Assembly: GCF_048771995.1 (NCBI RefSeq)
Contig: NC_133026.1
Span: 97,122,501 to 97,186,500 of the forward strand
Length of the DNA stretch: 64,000 nt
Reading direction: 5' to 3'
Origin: Taeniopygia guttata
Taxonomy: Eukaryota; Chordata; Aves; Passeriformes; Estrildidae
The first letter of the stretch is position 1, and each line of letters starts with the position of its first letter. Both the position numbers and the translations under genes were made by a program. Positions 12,804 through 26,800 of this stretch are shown one piece after another. The notes beneath the pieces were generated by a model that was given only the letters and a program-made list of their open reading frames with translations, ran no database searches and was not told where the DNA came from.

Positions 12804-15087
12804 CAATTTCAATTTTGATTCCTGTAGTGTAAACTCTTATTCTTTCTCCCTATACTAGAATTACTTTCATCAGCTGTACATGCAAGTGTTTGAGATCTTT
12901 GTCAGAAAAGGGTGGATTCTTTCTAGGGACCATCCAGTTCCTCTGAAATAAGTGTTTAAGACTTTTATCTAATGATAGGGCCTATTATCTCTTTGAATAC
13001 TGTTTATAAGCTGCAGATAGTGAAGTTGCTTCACTTTTGGGCTGCTCTGTGCAATGTGCACATGTGCTTTAACTTACATGGATGTAGATACATGTTCTCT
13101 TACTCATTATCTTCCACACTGGGCCACACCTGGTCTGGTGAAGATGTACTGTTCACTTAATGCTTTGTGGGAATAGCTTGTTGGATTCATCAAATAACCT
13201 CCAGAGTTGTCCAGCCCTTTGCAAAAGCCATCTTCCATATCACAGGCTGAGAAACAGGTGAAGGCCTGAGAGTATATGCAATATCTCACATTAGAATTTT
13301 GAAATATCTGACTCTGGCCTACAGTAGATGCTTTTTTTCCTTCTCACATTTTACTGAAGGATTTTGCTATATTAAGACTATTTCACTTCCCCTCCCCCCC
13401 AACCCCCCCCCGCCTCACCCCTCCAGTGATGGGAGAACTAACAAGTTCTAGACATCTGTATTGAATAAACAGGGACAATTATTCACTGAATGCAGAAAAT
13501 TTCTTTTCCACAGCATTTCCCCCTCTGTACACCGCAGTTAGCTAAGTGGTGTCTGCATGTCTGACAGACATATGACCAAATGAGAGATGGCATCTTTTTG
13601 ATCCTAATCTAACTGCTGTCTAGACTGAGACAATGAAAACAATTTACTTCATAAATCCATTAGTAGAAAATCCATATGGGAGAAAATGGGCATAGCCAAG
13701 TAACTGTTAAATAAGTATAATCCCATTCTCTTACTCAGACAGTTCATGACTAGCTTTAAAATACTTTTAAAGGGAAATAAACATTTTTTATAGCTTTGTA
13801 GAGATTTGAATGAAGTTCTTTGTACACTCTCTAGGCCCTATTTGTCAGCTTATATTCTTTTTGCAGGTAATGGAATATGATTGTTCTAACTTTTGCATTT
13901 AGTGAGCCAAACTTGTCTCCTGAAAAAATAAGCAGACTGTTCACTATTCTTGAGCTGTTTTATATTGAAATTGAAGAGTTGCTTTATATTTACTTCTTTG
14001 TAACTAAATTTGTGCTCACGTAGACAACTCTATGCTATATTTATTTATACAGTTTTTGCTGAAGCTTTGCTGCGTAAAATCAGTGTAAAAGGTGGTTCTT
14101 GCACTGCAGCCAAATGAAACATGTAAAATGCAAACCAAATAAGCTGGATAATGATAGATGACACCCAGATAAATGTCAAGGGTTTTTTTGTGATTTTATA
14201 ATTTCTACTATGGACATTTTGTTTGAAGAAAATGCAGAGATAATATATTACTATTAATAGATAATTACAATCAGTGGGGAATTTAGTGTAGAAAAGGGAT
14301 TATTTGGTATATGAACTAAACAGGAGATATGAAAAGAAAAAAACATAGTGAAGAGCAAAAAGCTCAGAGAATACTGTTGAAATTCTGGAAGATACTATGG
14401 GGAAAAGTGGGAATTATGGGGAAATTAGCGAACAATGAAATATTGGAAATTGAACATACAAGGGTTCAAAGACTCCTTCCAATCCTTATTGGATTTAATG
14501 GTCCTGCTGTCCCATTTTTTTTTTAACCTTTTAGTGGGGAGTTTCAACAAAGACAAGAGCCGGGCTTTGTCATGTGTGTTTGCCTTAAATGGGGATTTGC
14601 AGAGGAATCTTACTGTTGCAGAATTTTCAGTCTGTTCGTGCAGGTTGTGCACTCTTCTTGCTCTATATGAAGGGCATGGAAAAGGATTTATATGTAACTC
14701 TGTCTAAATTATACAATGTGGACTTAGTTTTACTGGAATGCATTAACTTTTGCTTTAAGAGAAATAATATCTTTCAAATAATTTCCTAACTTTAATTGAC
14801 ATTGTAAACGAAATATCATGGTTGATTTCAATACATATTTGCATAAATAAAATACTTAGAAAATTAAAATTCTTTGTGCATGTCTTTATTATTATACAGT
14901 GGATAACATGTTCATGACACCATATCCAAGGTGACTTTCCTGGGGGAACAGCCCAGGAAAACTAAAGGTAATGCAATAAAAAGGGTTACTTAAAATGAGG
15001 CATGAGGGAAGCATATCTTGACACTACCTCTATCCCTATATGCTAAATTTATGGCCTGTGAGCTTGGTATGACTCACCAGAACAGTT
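12804..15087. other. Intergenic, no gene seen
   Basis: AT-rich unique-looking sequence. The short open frames here have no recognisable similarity and no supporting splice context. The only structure noted is the C-rich tract listed separately. Confidence 0.6.
13385..13425. repeat. C-rich homopolymer tract
   Basis: Runs of seven and eight or more C residues are separated by a few other bases. The G-rich minus strand has several closely spaced G runs and could form a G-quadruplex. Confidence 0.8.
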
Positions 15088-15530
15088 ACAGAATCACAGA
15101 ATGGTTTGAGTTGGAAGGGCCTTCTACATCATCTAGTTCCAAACTGGTCTGGGCAGGTACAGCTTTCATTAGACTTGGTTGATCACAAGCCCCACAAGAC
15201 CAAACTGGTCTTAAACACTGCCAGGGATGGAGCATCCACAACGTCTCTGGACAACTTGTTCCATTGTCTCACCACTGCCACAGTAAAGAATTTCTTCCCA
15301 ATATCTAATCTAAACGTGCCCTCTTTCAGTTTAAAGCCATCCCACGTTGTCCTGTCACTACCTGCCCCTGTAAAAAATCTCTCTCCATCTCTCTTGTAGG
15401 TCCCCTTCAGGTACTGGAAGGTGCTGTAAGGTCCCACTGGAGCCTTCTCCATGCTGAATTACTCCAAATCCTTCAGCCTATCTCCACAGAAGTATTTCAG
15501 GCCTTTAATCATCTATGTAGCTCAAAGGTT
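15088..15530 (-). mobile_element. CR1 LINE 3' fragment with ORF2 C-terminus
   Basis: The plus strand starts ACAGAATCACAGAATGGTTT, the complement of the CR1 3' tail. The minus-strand frame at 15183-15452 contains GTFRLDIGKKFFTVAVVRQW then NKLSRDVVDAPSLAVFKTSL, the conserved C-terminal end of the CR1 ORF2 protein. It is one of the best preserved CR1 copies in the window but is heavily 5'-truncated and not autonomous. Confidence 0.92.
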
Positions 15531-16237
15531 ATTTTATAACTTGTTCCTGATGCCTTCCTTCATTCCTGAGAACCATGAAAGCAGCCACGGGCTAAATCTA
15601 GTAAATTATTCATTAATGTCAGTGTGCTCCAGCCCCCATCTTGCTAGGGCAAGTCAGGAGCAACTTCAGGGCAATTTCAGGACATGTATATACTTTTTGC
15701 AGTGAATTAAGCCTGTTAGTCCTAGTCTGATCCTAACTTGTGTGTATGTACCCATTTTTTTGGTCATCTTGGGCACATTCATTACCTCCTTTGTCTTGGG
15801 AAAACATGCTGTTTCTATTTGACCAGAAAATTTGTGCATCCATTTTCTATGCTGTCCATCTGAATTAAAAGAGCAAAAGCTGAGGTGCTTGACTGCAGAG
15901 ATCCTAAAATAAGATAATTCTAACAATGCCACACATGACTGAGGACGTCTTAGTATTACATAAATTAATTACATAAATTAATAATGTCTTCAGTCCTAAG
16001 TCTGTCATGTACAACAGCCAGTAGACTGAGCCTATTTACTAGCACTGAAAGAACCAATGAGTCTTAATTCTAGCATTTTTTGATGGTAAATAGCAGCAAG
16101 TCACACTGATGATAGAGATGAAGACAGCAAAGAATGTTAAGAGAACTCACAAAAATTACTAAAATTCACATTACAGATTTCTTTTTTTTTTTTTTTGATC
16201 TTCCAGTAACTCAACTAGTTTTTTTCATCAGTTCACT
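15531..16237. other. Intergenic, no gene seen
   Basis: Unremarkable AT-rich sequence with a poly-T run near 16,182-16,196. No coding or RNA feature is supported. Confidence 0.6.
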
Positions 16238-16290
16238 GAGTCAGATTTGATGATCCTTCTGCATCCCTTCCAACTGTGATGATTTCTGAG
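16238..16290 (+). mobile_element. Short CR1 3' tail
   Basis: The segment around GATGATCCTTCTGCATCCCT, followed by TCCAACTGTGATGATTTCTG, matches the terminal part of a CR1 element in plus orientation. Only the last ~50 bp are recognisable. Confidence 0.55.
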
Positions 16291-16299
16291 ACCTGTACC

Positions 16300-17030
16300 A
16301 TGGCACCAACCCTCATGTCCCCCTGTCAATCCTCTGCATGGCTGCTGTGTGTGGGACCCCAGCAGCCAGAGATGGCAACTCTGCCTGTGACTCACCAGCT
16401 GACACCTTGCCTGTCCCATGGGAGCCCTGGAGACCATAACTGAGCCCTCCCCACTGCACAGCATGGCCACAACACCCCTAAGGCTGGGGCACCTCACTGC
16501 CCCTTCCGATGTCCTTGTCCTCGAGCCAGAGCCTCAGTGGTTCTGGAAGGGAAGGCATTAGCAGCTCAAGCCTCCCTCCTGGCCCTGTGCTGTTTCCCTT
16601 GCATTGCCAGGCAGTGTTTAGGAGTTTTTACAGTGCTCAGGAGTTGAGGGCAAAAACAAGCCCTGTGGCAGAGGTGAGTAATGAAGCCTCCACCCTGGGC
16701 ACACCTGTGCTGGCTCTGCCCATCCCATTGTCCCCTGTGGCTGGCCTAGCTCAGGCTTCCAGGAGCCTGGGAAGGAATAGCCACAGATCATCCTCTCCAA
16801 TCTGCTGGCAAGACAAGGCAAGGCAAGCTGTTTTTTTCCCTGTTCCTGCTGACTGACAGAGTTTTGCTGTAATGATATCCTGTTATGATATAGGCAGAGG
16901 GGAGGGAGGAGCGTGAGGCATATAAGGGCTATAGAGCACATAACTGCTCTATTGTGGGTAACCCCAGGAGTGACCCTGACCTTCAGCACTGTCTCTGAGT
17001 GTGACAGGACATTCACCATGAACTACTCAA
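16300..17030 (+). mobile_element. Possible LTR fossil
   Basis: This is a GC-richer block in AT-rich surroundings. Near its right end there is a TATA-like segment (GGCATATAAGGGCTATAG), followed by a stretch resembling an R/U5 region. I could not identify paired ends or a family, so this is a tentative call; a local GC-rich unique stretch is equally possible. Confidence 0.25.
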
Positions 17031-18909
17031 GAGCCTATCAACAGATAGGGGGGTGAGAAACAGAAGATAGGAATGAAGGCATAGGAATAGTGACAAGGTG
17101 AAGAACAAAGTGAATCGCTGACAATTTTGCTCTTTCTTCTCATATTCTTTGCTACCAGATTTTTTGTGCAAGCTGAGAGATCTTGAAAGTAAAGGAGGAG
17201 AAACACTCTGGCTCTTATCTCCCAGCCTAAAGTATTTTAGGGAGGATGAGAGCTGCCCAGTGCAAGAGAGGAGGATGCACAGATGTTAACCCTAGCTAGT
17301 GACATCTGAAGACCGACAGGGCTGTGGGTGTTCAGATTATGTATAGGTGTGTGGGTATGTGGGAGGGGGAATGTAATATGGGGAAAATTATTTGTACATA
17401 ATTTCTTCTCAAAGAAACAGTACCTTGTCCCTTCACTGTAACAGAACTTGTTACCTCTCAGCTCCTGCATATCCTTTAATTTACATAGGAACCTAATACA
17501 TTTCTAGCATTGCTGTTTCTTACATCCTGAAATACTGAATTTTGCCTTTTGGTGTAACTCAAAGCTCAGAGCAATCTGTCGCATACCAGAAAGGGAGACA
17601 TGTCAGGGACTTCTATGAGGATTTTTGAAAATAATTTTCTTATAACCCTTGGAAACTTGATGCAATGGACCTTCTCTCCTCACTCGCAGCACTTATTACC
17701 TATTCCATTGTAATCGCTCCTGATCTTATAGTTTTGCCAAAAAATTGCTTCAAGGAGAAGGGAGAGGAAAGGCCACGGTTTTCTCTAGTGAGTTCCTGTG
17801 ACTCTATCCTTCAGGAGACAAGGAGATTCCAAAGTAGAAGGTTGCGTACCTGCAAACAGCTTGAAGAGCAGAAAGAAGGTTTCAATCTCTGTCTTTTTCA
17901 CATTGATTTGGGAAGTTTCTAATCCAGTTAGGAAATAGCTCGGTGATACAACATGTTGCAGACACTAAGTAGACGCTTGACTTCATCTTGATTTTTTTTT
18001 CTTTTTCCTGAACAACTGTTTTCTTTCAATGCCTAGGGAAAAAGTCCAATTTCAGTAGGTTCTGGACCAAGTCCTATCATATCAAGCACTTGCTAATAAT
18101 GCACTGTTTATTTATCTGTTTCAGATGCTGACATAAAAATACTATATATACTATATATACTATATATACTATACAGATTTTGAAAATATGTGGCCTCCTT
18201 CAGCTTGTGATAAATCCTGTTTGGAAACAATCTATACATAACCACGAAGGGAAACTTGAAGAATGGGAAAAGGCAAGCACCCCTCCATAGCCTGTATAGC
18301 CCAAAAAAGGAAGCTGTGACAATTGAAGCACCAGAACAAAGAATACCATGCAGACATGATTGTAAGCCTGCAAGGAATCAGCTGAAGTATGCACAGGCCT
18401 CAGAAAAATATGCTTTTTTTACTGTTTTATATGAGGAACGATAGCCTGCCAGCGTGCTGCAGAGCACAGTACAGAGACTGAATGCATTAGCTATGTCAGG
18501 TGGGAGCTCTGTGGATGCAAGGTGCCCTGCACAGCTTATCAGTGTGTCAGCACATCTTCCTGGCCTCCGCTGTCAGGATTTTTCCACCACCCTGAGCACC
18601 TGAGCTCCATATTTCAACTACAAGCTGACAGCATCCCTGTTCTTGTAATTTGCAGCTCCTGCCAGCACGTGGCACAAGAGACTAAAATGTATTGCCTTCC
18701 TGAAATGTCTGTACAGCTGCTGCCAGGTCCACGCTTCAACACTGTCAGGGTTGTATTCCATAAAAGAGGGAAGGTTCTCCAAATTTCTTGAGGCACAGTA
18801 GTGATGTTTCTTTACACACATGCACAAAATTATTGTATATGGATTTGACTGTGTATGGGTAATAGGTACAAGAAAAAGGGTACTGAAATGCCACTTTTGC
18901 AGGCAACAG
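17031..18909. other. Intergenic, no gene seen
   Basis: No convincing exon, RNA gene or recognisable transposon apart from the small tandem near 18,140. Open frames in this stretch have no recognisable protein similarity. Confidence 0.55.
18140..18173. repeat. 9-bp AT tandem repeat
   Basis: The unit ACTATATAT is repeated almost four times. It is a short low-complexity minisatellite. Confidence 0.85.

Positions 18910-18977
<68 letters not shown>
18910..18977. repeat. (GATA)n microsatellite
   Basis: About 17 uninterrupted GATA units. Its perfection suggests it is length-polymorphic. The repeated tyrosine/isoleucine/serine peptide on the minus strand is an artefact of this repeat. Confidence 0.98.
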
Positions 18978-21900
18978 GGATGAACTCATGCTTGCATCAA
19001 AAAGTAATTATCAAAAATCAGAATCTCATGCACAGAAATGGCAGCTTTGCTGCAATTAAACAGGAACCGTTGGTGCCCTATTGAATAAGGATTCATAAAT
19101 GTGTAAATACATCGATACAGTTGGGCATGCAACTGTGAGAGAATGGAGGAGATTACTGGCTGGAAATATTTTGGATGCATATGTGTGAAGGGAAGGGGCA
19201 AGTTGGGCCTTGCTCTGGTGAGGCAATGCCCTGCCCCACACATCCCATTTCCCTGGGCCTTATTCCAGCCTGGCACTGGCCTCCAATCCTTGGCACACTG
19301 AAGGCAATGCCCCACTCCTGCCTCTGGAACTCCCAACCAGGCCTAGAGTGGCCAAGATGAGGGAGAAGAAGGAAAGAAAGCAAAATGAGAGCTTGAACAG
19401 GAAAAAGAGGTATAGAGAAAGATATAAGAGTGTTCTGATATGGACAAAGTTTTGGAGATAGATTTGCTGGTTAGTTGGTAGCACAGCCCACACCAAGAAC
19501 TTATGATAGAGAGGGAGGAAGATAAAGAAAAAGGCAAGATGCTCTCTAATGAAGAAGGCAAACCAAGGAAATTACACGCCTTCTAATATTGCATCCAGTA
19601 TTATTTCTCAATGATGCTTGTATTTTTTGGTTATATTTTAATATTTGTTTTATATACATTTTGTTGTATATTTTTACTTCATTGTTTATTATATGCTAAA
19701 TATATTAGCTATTGAATGAAATGTGTAAACATCAAAATGAAGTTTACAAAATGCTATTTCTGAACATTCACACAAAGCTTTTGTACAAAAATTTTCTAGC
19801 TATTCATGGGTTTTTTGCTGTTACATGAAATCTTTCATATGTTATGTGAAAGCATAGAAAAATATGTTCCAATTTTAGTAATAATCCAAGAATTAATTTA
19901 CTAATTTCTAAATTAAAAGAGATTCTGAAATTATAGAAAAATATATTTTTTCTCTTTAATTAGGTAGAGCTGTTCTGTACTTTTAGAATATTCACCTCTT
20001 TCGTATTTTCCTGGTATAAAATGGTTAAGATAACAATGCTCAAAATTAAGAACTGCTGTGAAAGACATGTTAAGCAGAACAATAATCTAAATAAATATTA
20101 CTCATATATTTTTGAGTCTTTCACATGTATCAGCCTGCAGCAACGAAGGGGAAAGGAGGATATGTACTTTAATTTGAAAGTGGTAAGTGCACATTTGTGA
20201 ACAAATACTTCTTTTGTGTTGTTATATTTTTATGCACATTTATAACTACATGCCACCTACAGAAGTGTTTGCCTTCATGTTTAATACCAATACTGTCACA
20301 AACAAGGTTATCAGTAATTACACCATTCTATAGTGAATATCTTGATAGAAATATGCAAATTTATGCTGCTATAAATGTTTCTATCGGTATTCTTTTTAGT
20401 GCAAGAATAAGCTATACTGATATGTAGTATCTTCCCATAATGACTTTATCTATGATAATGGGTTTGTACCACTATAACTTTATCAGTACCTAAGTTTGTG
20501 CCATAAAATGAACTAACCAGCAACACATTTGTCATAAGTCATAATTAAATTCAATGCAGTAATAAACTTGTAGTGAGATAAATTTATGTCTAATTAGAAG
20601 AACAGATTACACATTATCAGGTATACTTTGGGGATTTTTTTTAATGTGTTTTGCATAATATTCCTTTCAGTTTTTGCAAGGCAAATCATAAAGTAGACTC
20701 TGAATTAAAAGCATAATTTTGAAGGCATTAATACTGCTCACACCGGCAGTAGGGTTTACCTGGTCTTGCATTAACACTTCACCTTTCCATATAACCCTGG
20801 TTTTTAAAACAGTTTGAACTGGTCACTAGAGGGTTTTTTTTTTTTTGGGGGGGGGGGGGGGTTTGGATTGTTTTGGGGGTTTTTTGGTTTTTTTTTTGTT
20901 TTGGGTTTGTGTGTGTGTTTGTTGATGATTGAATTCCTTTAAAAACTTTTTTTTTTTTGAACTTTTTAAAAACCTATTTTTATATACATTCCTTTTATTA
21001 CAGAGACACCTGGTGGTTTTCGGGTGTATTTACAAAAATAGCGTTTTCCTTTTTTATGGCTGCATTTGTTTTAAAGTTTGCTTTATCATTTATAATATAT
21101 CACTTGTTTAGACTCTCCTACATTATGGGACTATGTAATTTGCAAATCAGACTGAGAACACTTACACATTATCCAGCATGCACTAAGTATGGATTCTCAT
21201 GGCTGATCATGGGTATTTCTCTTGAATCTTTCATATCAGGGCTATAAGGGAGATTTGAGCACATTGTTGACTAAGTGGTGCAAAAATATATTTCTTCCAA
21301 AATTTATTTTTACAATATTGGGTGTTTGAGTTTCATGTTTTGGACATTCAGTTTGTGTTTTGTTTCTGATTTGTCTGTTCTAATAGATTGAAATGATGAC
21401 CAAAAATTTATGTCAGAACGAGTTTAATGTCCCAATCAACATGTTAGTACATTAAGGAAAAGTTTTCTACACTAGAAACACTGGCAAGAACAGGAATATT
21501 CTGTTATAGAAAAGATTTTATTATACTTTTTGCATACAGCATTTTCTAAGTAATAAGCAATTACAGGTAATTACACAGTATAATAGGTAATTACACGAGA
21601 TGCTGATGTTAGATCTCTTCTCACACTACTTCCAGACTGTCAGGCAGACAGTGTTGATCAGGTCTCGGAGCAACACCTCTGGTGTTAGGGCAGCTTCTCC
21701 CAGATTCCATGACTGTAGCTGCCCTGTCACAGCAGTCCTGACACCCACCCACAGCAGGTCCCTGCTTGCATAGCTCCAGCTCATGACCTGCTTGTAAAGC
21801 AGCTGGGCACAGCCACAAGTGCAGCACTTAGGTGGGCATGTGCTGTCCTCCAGCCATGGCATTCCTGACCAGCAGTTAGGTTTGGATTTTAGGTTAAAAA

Positions 21901-23860
21901 AAAAAAACTTCCATTCAGTCTTTCCTCATAGGCATGTTCTGCCAAACTTTCAAATGCTAGGTATCTATGCTGGCCATTTTAGTCATCATGGTGTTGATGG
22001 GAGTCAAACTGATTTTTTGCTGCCAAAACAAATACTATTCACTTCAAGAGATACAAATAACATAGGAACATCAGGAACATCCTTATCCAAATGTAGAATG
22101 TGCTTTTACAGCTTTTACCTTAGTGAAACAAAATTGCTGTTGTATTTCTGTTGGTAATTATCCTTGTGGGGTATTTTTTTTTTTGTGCTTTCAACAGTTA
22201 TCAGGCTTGTGTCCATGATGTCATTTAATTAATGTAGTTTTTCTTTTTTTTTTTTTTTAGGAAAAGTTTACAGACACTTTGAAGTCATTTTTTGCAATGC
22301 TTACATTTACACTTCAGTCGAGGAGTGGTTTTCACATCTGAATTTCTGTTATGCTTAGTGCAGTGATTTTCAGTATGTTGCCACACTGTTTTGTTAGAAT
22401 TTGAAACTCTGAGACAATAATTAATGCAAAAGAAATGTATGAAACTCTAGGGAGCTGTCATCTGCAAGATTTGTGTTTAGCTTTATTATACTTTAATTTT
22501 CACCCTTCTGCTGGCTGCCAGAATGTTTGCCCATCACTATAGGAACCAGAACATATTCATTGTATTTTTGGGAGATACAGAGGAAATATAGAGATTTATT
22601 CAACAGTATTTTCTTCCTAACTTGGCCACATCTTTTTATAGCAAAAAAATATCCAGCGTATAGGAGGCAAGAACAAGAAAAAAAAAAGAAAATATGCTTT
22701 ATGTCAGTTGACATAGCTGCTGTAATTTAAATCAAAGCACATTAGTAATAGTGTGGTCAGATAAAATTAGAAGTATCCTTGATGTGCAGAAGATGTTAGC
22801 TGGCAAATAAAAACCTTGCATCTTCAGTTAGTACACAGACAAAAGCTTTAAATTACACATGGACAAAGTAATTAATGAATTATTGAGGACCTGAGTGATT
22901 TAAACAAAGATTACTTGTGTATCTTGATAATTTTTAGACCTGACCTAGACAAATGAATGCATGTATTTGGAAGTAAGTTTTTTTTTTTAATAGATAAAGA
23001 TGATTGCAGACACAGAAATAATCCTTTTGGAATTCAAGGCAAATTTTTGGCAAGTTCTTCTTTAACTGATTGAACTGTGCAGAATCCAGGACCTGAGCAA
23101 GCTTCCATTACTGTCACTCAATAAAGGAATGTCTCCCCATGATAAGAAATGAATGATTTACATGCCTCATGCACTCTGAACCCACACTGAATGTAAAGTT
23201 AAATTAGAATACACATTCTCATTAGGTTTTTTTCAGTTTTAAAAAAAGTTTCATTGTTTCTTAGCACTAGTAGAGTTATCTTTCCCCTTTCAGACTTTCC
23301 AGTTATATCTGTATTTGATATGATTGTGTTGCTAAAGCAAAGGGTCCCTGCTGCTAACAATGTCACTGTTTTTCCTCTGATATCCTGATGGCTTTCTGGT
23401 TGGGTGATGTCATGTAAATAATGGCACTTGCATGTCAGAAAGTTGAAAATTAAAAGTGGAGCAGGAGCCATCCTCTGAGTGCCAGAAGTAACCAGCTTCC
23501 AGCCTCTGTCTTCATGGGAGGCTCCATTTTCACAACTGATAAGCACAGAGTCTACCTGCACCCCGTTCATTTCTGTTAGGTTCCTGAAGCTGGGAGATGG
23601 AGATGATCCACGTGTTGTGGGATGTTAAAATCACTATCACATCCATCAGCTTCTGGCACAGAGGCTCCTCCTGCCTGGATACTGAGGATCATCCCAGTGT
23701 GCCAAGATAGACAAGGTTCTCTGTCCCAGGCTGGTCCTTGGCACTGTCTCTATTGACCTTTCTGTCACCAGGTTTATGTCTCTGTGGGCTCTTGTGTTTG
23801 GTTTCCCCTTTTACTAATTATTGACTAAAGAATTGTCAATTTATTGAAAAGATTTTTGAT
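18978..23860. other. Intergenic, no gene seen
   Basis: Mostly AT-rich. The block at 21,600-21,870 is more GC-rich and could be an unrecognised old repeat. Short direct repeats of AGGTAATTACAC occur near 21,565 and 21,585. No coding exon is supported. Confidence 0.5.
20830..20920 (+). repeat. T-run/G-run low-complexity tract
   Basis: A long T run is followed by a run of about 15 G, then more G/T-rich sequence and a short (GT)n. It has G-quadruplex potential on the plus strand and is prone to sequencing error. Confidence 0.9.
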
Positions 23861-26800
23861 CAGATGGTGAACTTAGTGAAGAAGACTCTCTTTTCACATG
23901 GCCTTACACCCAACTATTTCTCATTATCTCTAGCGCTGCACAGTCTGGTGACCTCCCCCTGCAGACACTTTGCTTGGTCACAAGAGCAGCCAGGCAAGGA
24001 GCCCAGCTCACCTTGTCCCAGTCTCAGCCAGAAGCCCCAGGCATCTCTGGAGCCAAATCCCTGCAGAGCTGGAGCTCCTTTGGGAGCTCACTCTGGGTCA
24101 AGGCCTCTGCTCTGCAGGATCAATGCCTTCGGTGGAGTTTGGGAACTATGCCCTGTGGGATGTCACCACCACTGCTGAGCACAGGAAGGCTCTTCTCAGC
24201 AGAGCATCTGTCCCCTCCTTTCAGTACACCTTCTGTGCCAACTGGTGCCTCCCCAGGCAGTGTCCCGTGTCTGATGGTGCTGCTCACCAGTCACACCAGA
24301 GCAGATGTGTCACAGCTGCTCATGAGGCCAAGAAGCAAATACACTGGTTATGGTGCACTGCAGGTTACATTAGAATTCCAGTCATAGCCTAGGGACAAAT
24401 GAGTTTGGTGGAGAGGGACTAGTGCCTTTCAAGGGACTGAGATGGCCATCAAGGACTTCTGGGGTAAATCATGTTCTAGTCAGCTGACATATGGTAATGC
24501 AGTCAGAAGGACGTGCTCTTGAGGTATAGCCTTTACAGAAGAGGAATTCTCTCTGCACAAATGGTCTCAACACGCTGAAGACCATATTTCTTTGTTTTAG
24601 GACTTCCATATAAGATTTTCATTAATCAAAACAGAGCTCTTCTCTGATGATAAAGTTTATGTGTTTACCTGATTCTGTAGTTGGAGGGAATATTTCAGAT
24701 TTTCAAGTCTCTTGCTTTCCTCCTTGTTCCCATAAAGGTAGCAATATGTAGATCCTGTAAAGAAACACTCTTAAAAATCCTAAAACATTTTCCTGATTTG
24801 GAGATGGGAAGTCTGAGGCACATAACAAAAACAGTCAGATGTCTATGCACTACAGCTTTAAGTGATAACCCAGAGCCCCGTAACAAAACCATGTTAAAAG
24901 CCAGAAGTAGCACCTGGGGTACAAAATCACTATTTGTAAGAAATAGCCATTTGACTATATCTTTAGGAAATACACTGCATTGGCAGTAGGAGCCTCGGGT
25001 ATCTTACAGGAAAGACACAATCTTTCTACAAAATCTACAAAAAATAAACCAAATCTACAAAAATTATACCAGAGGCTTTTTCTTATATGATGACTACACT
25101 GCCTTGAAAATAGTCACAGCATATGTTTAGAGCTTACCTATATTCTCTCTCAAAATTCATGAGAAACACATTTGAAGTATGAAAACTATATTTCCTAGTT
25201 TGAAATACTGCATTTTGCTATATATGACTTCATTCTTATTGCACTGATGCTGAGACATGGGCATTTTGCTTGTTCAGAGTCCAGCTAATAATAATAATAT
25301 TGTTATTTTATATAATTTTGAGTTGAAAAAAATTGCTTATGCCTGTTCAGTCAAGCAGACAGCTTTAGTTCCTATGGAGTTAGCAGATTCTAGTAATTTA
25401 TTTTTTAAATATTGTATCAACATAGGGTGAATAGTAAGACATCCTAATAGCTTTCCGCATTAATCAATTTGCTTAAAATATACCTATAACAATTTTGAAG
25501 TATTTTATGTGCTCAATTTAATTTCATTGTTAGTCCCCAGTAAGCAAATCTACATAAATGTCTGAGCTATTGACATAAAATGTAATAAACAAACGCTTGT
25601 ATTAGAATGTGGGTTTTAATTTTATTTGATCCTACCAGCCAAAGGAGTCAGTTACTATTCAAAATTAATTGTATGCTCAGAATGTAAACTAGAAAGTGCA
25701 TAGATACAATTTGCCAGTTATGTAAAGGATAAATGGATTGAAGGAAACAACTGAAAGTAAAAGCAAAGGAAAAAAGTGTAAAATTTCTTTTATTTAAATC
25801 TCCTATTTGTTGTTATCCTCATACTGTGAAAAATGTGATTTTTTTTCTCTCACATATGCAGAAAATACTGTCAATGAGACAGTATTCCAGCACCTGCAGG
25901 AAGAATTAGGACAAAATATAATTACAGTTGTTCCATAGCTTCCTTAGTCTTTTTTTAACAACTCCATGGTTAAAATTTTCTATGGTTAGAATGGAAAATG
26001 ATTTTCCAGTTTCAGGGTAAGGTGCCATATTTAAATGTGATTAAAAATAACTTCATAATACTGACCACTGTAATTTTAATAAACCCACTTAGTTCATGCA
26101 AGTTTATGTGTCACTATGCATATGATGACTACCACCCTTCTTGAATTGAATAGGTTAATTTGTGACTCTAGGTCTGCACCAAATACCTGTGTGGTTTCTT
26201 TCTCCTTCTGATGGAGGGGGTTAATATGCACACTCTGTAGCATGGACTTTAATATGCTTGCGTGGTAAAAAACAGAAAAAGAAAAATAATTTTTTGTTTT
26301 AATAAAAACAATACTGTATTGTTTTAGATGGACATCCAAACACATTTTCATTTCTTTGCAATGGTTCTGACATTTTTGCTTCTTCAAGGGCCCTTTGACA
26401 AAGAGGGTGATTAATTCCCAGGGTTCTTTTTGTCTTTGGTGAAATAGTTTCTAAATTGTGGATAATGGCAAACATCTGCAGAGCTCTATTTGTAGAGCCA
26501 ACAGGATGCAAGTAGATTGTGGGGTGCTAATGTAATAACTGTGATAAAAAACAGACACTGTATTAAAGAAAACCAGCCTCTTGGGCTGGTAACTATTATG
26601 ATTTTCTGTATTATATCTCTCTGTATACTTTCCGCTTGAGAAGGGTTTTACTCTTTTAAAAGAGAGCCCCTGCATTATTTTTGTGCAGAGTTTAAACCAT
26701 GTCCCATTCACCACCTTACCTGCAGGACATCCTTCCCTGGTTGCAGGTGGGTTGGAGAGCTGCCAGGGCATCCAGTGACAGCCCGAGCCTCTGAGACTGA

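Noticed and set aside
15183-15452. 89-codon minus-strand open frame as a host gene
   Set aside because: It is the C-terminal end of CR1 ORF2 (KKFFTVAVVRQWNKLSRDVV), part of a truncated LINE.
18618-18989. 123-codon minus frame with a repeated Tyr-Leu-Ser-Ile segment
   Set aside because: Translation of the GATA microsatellite.
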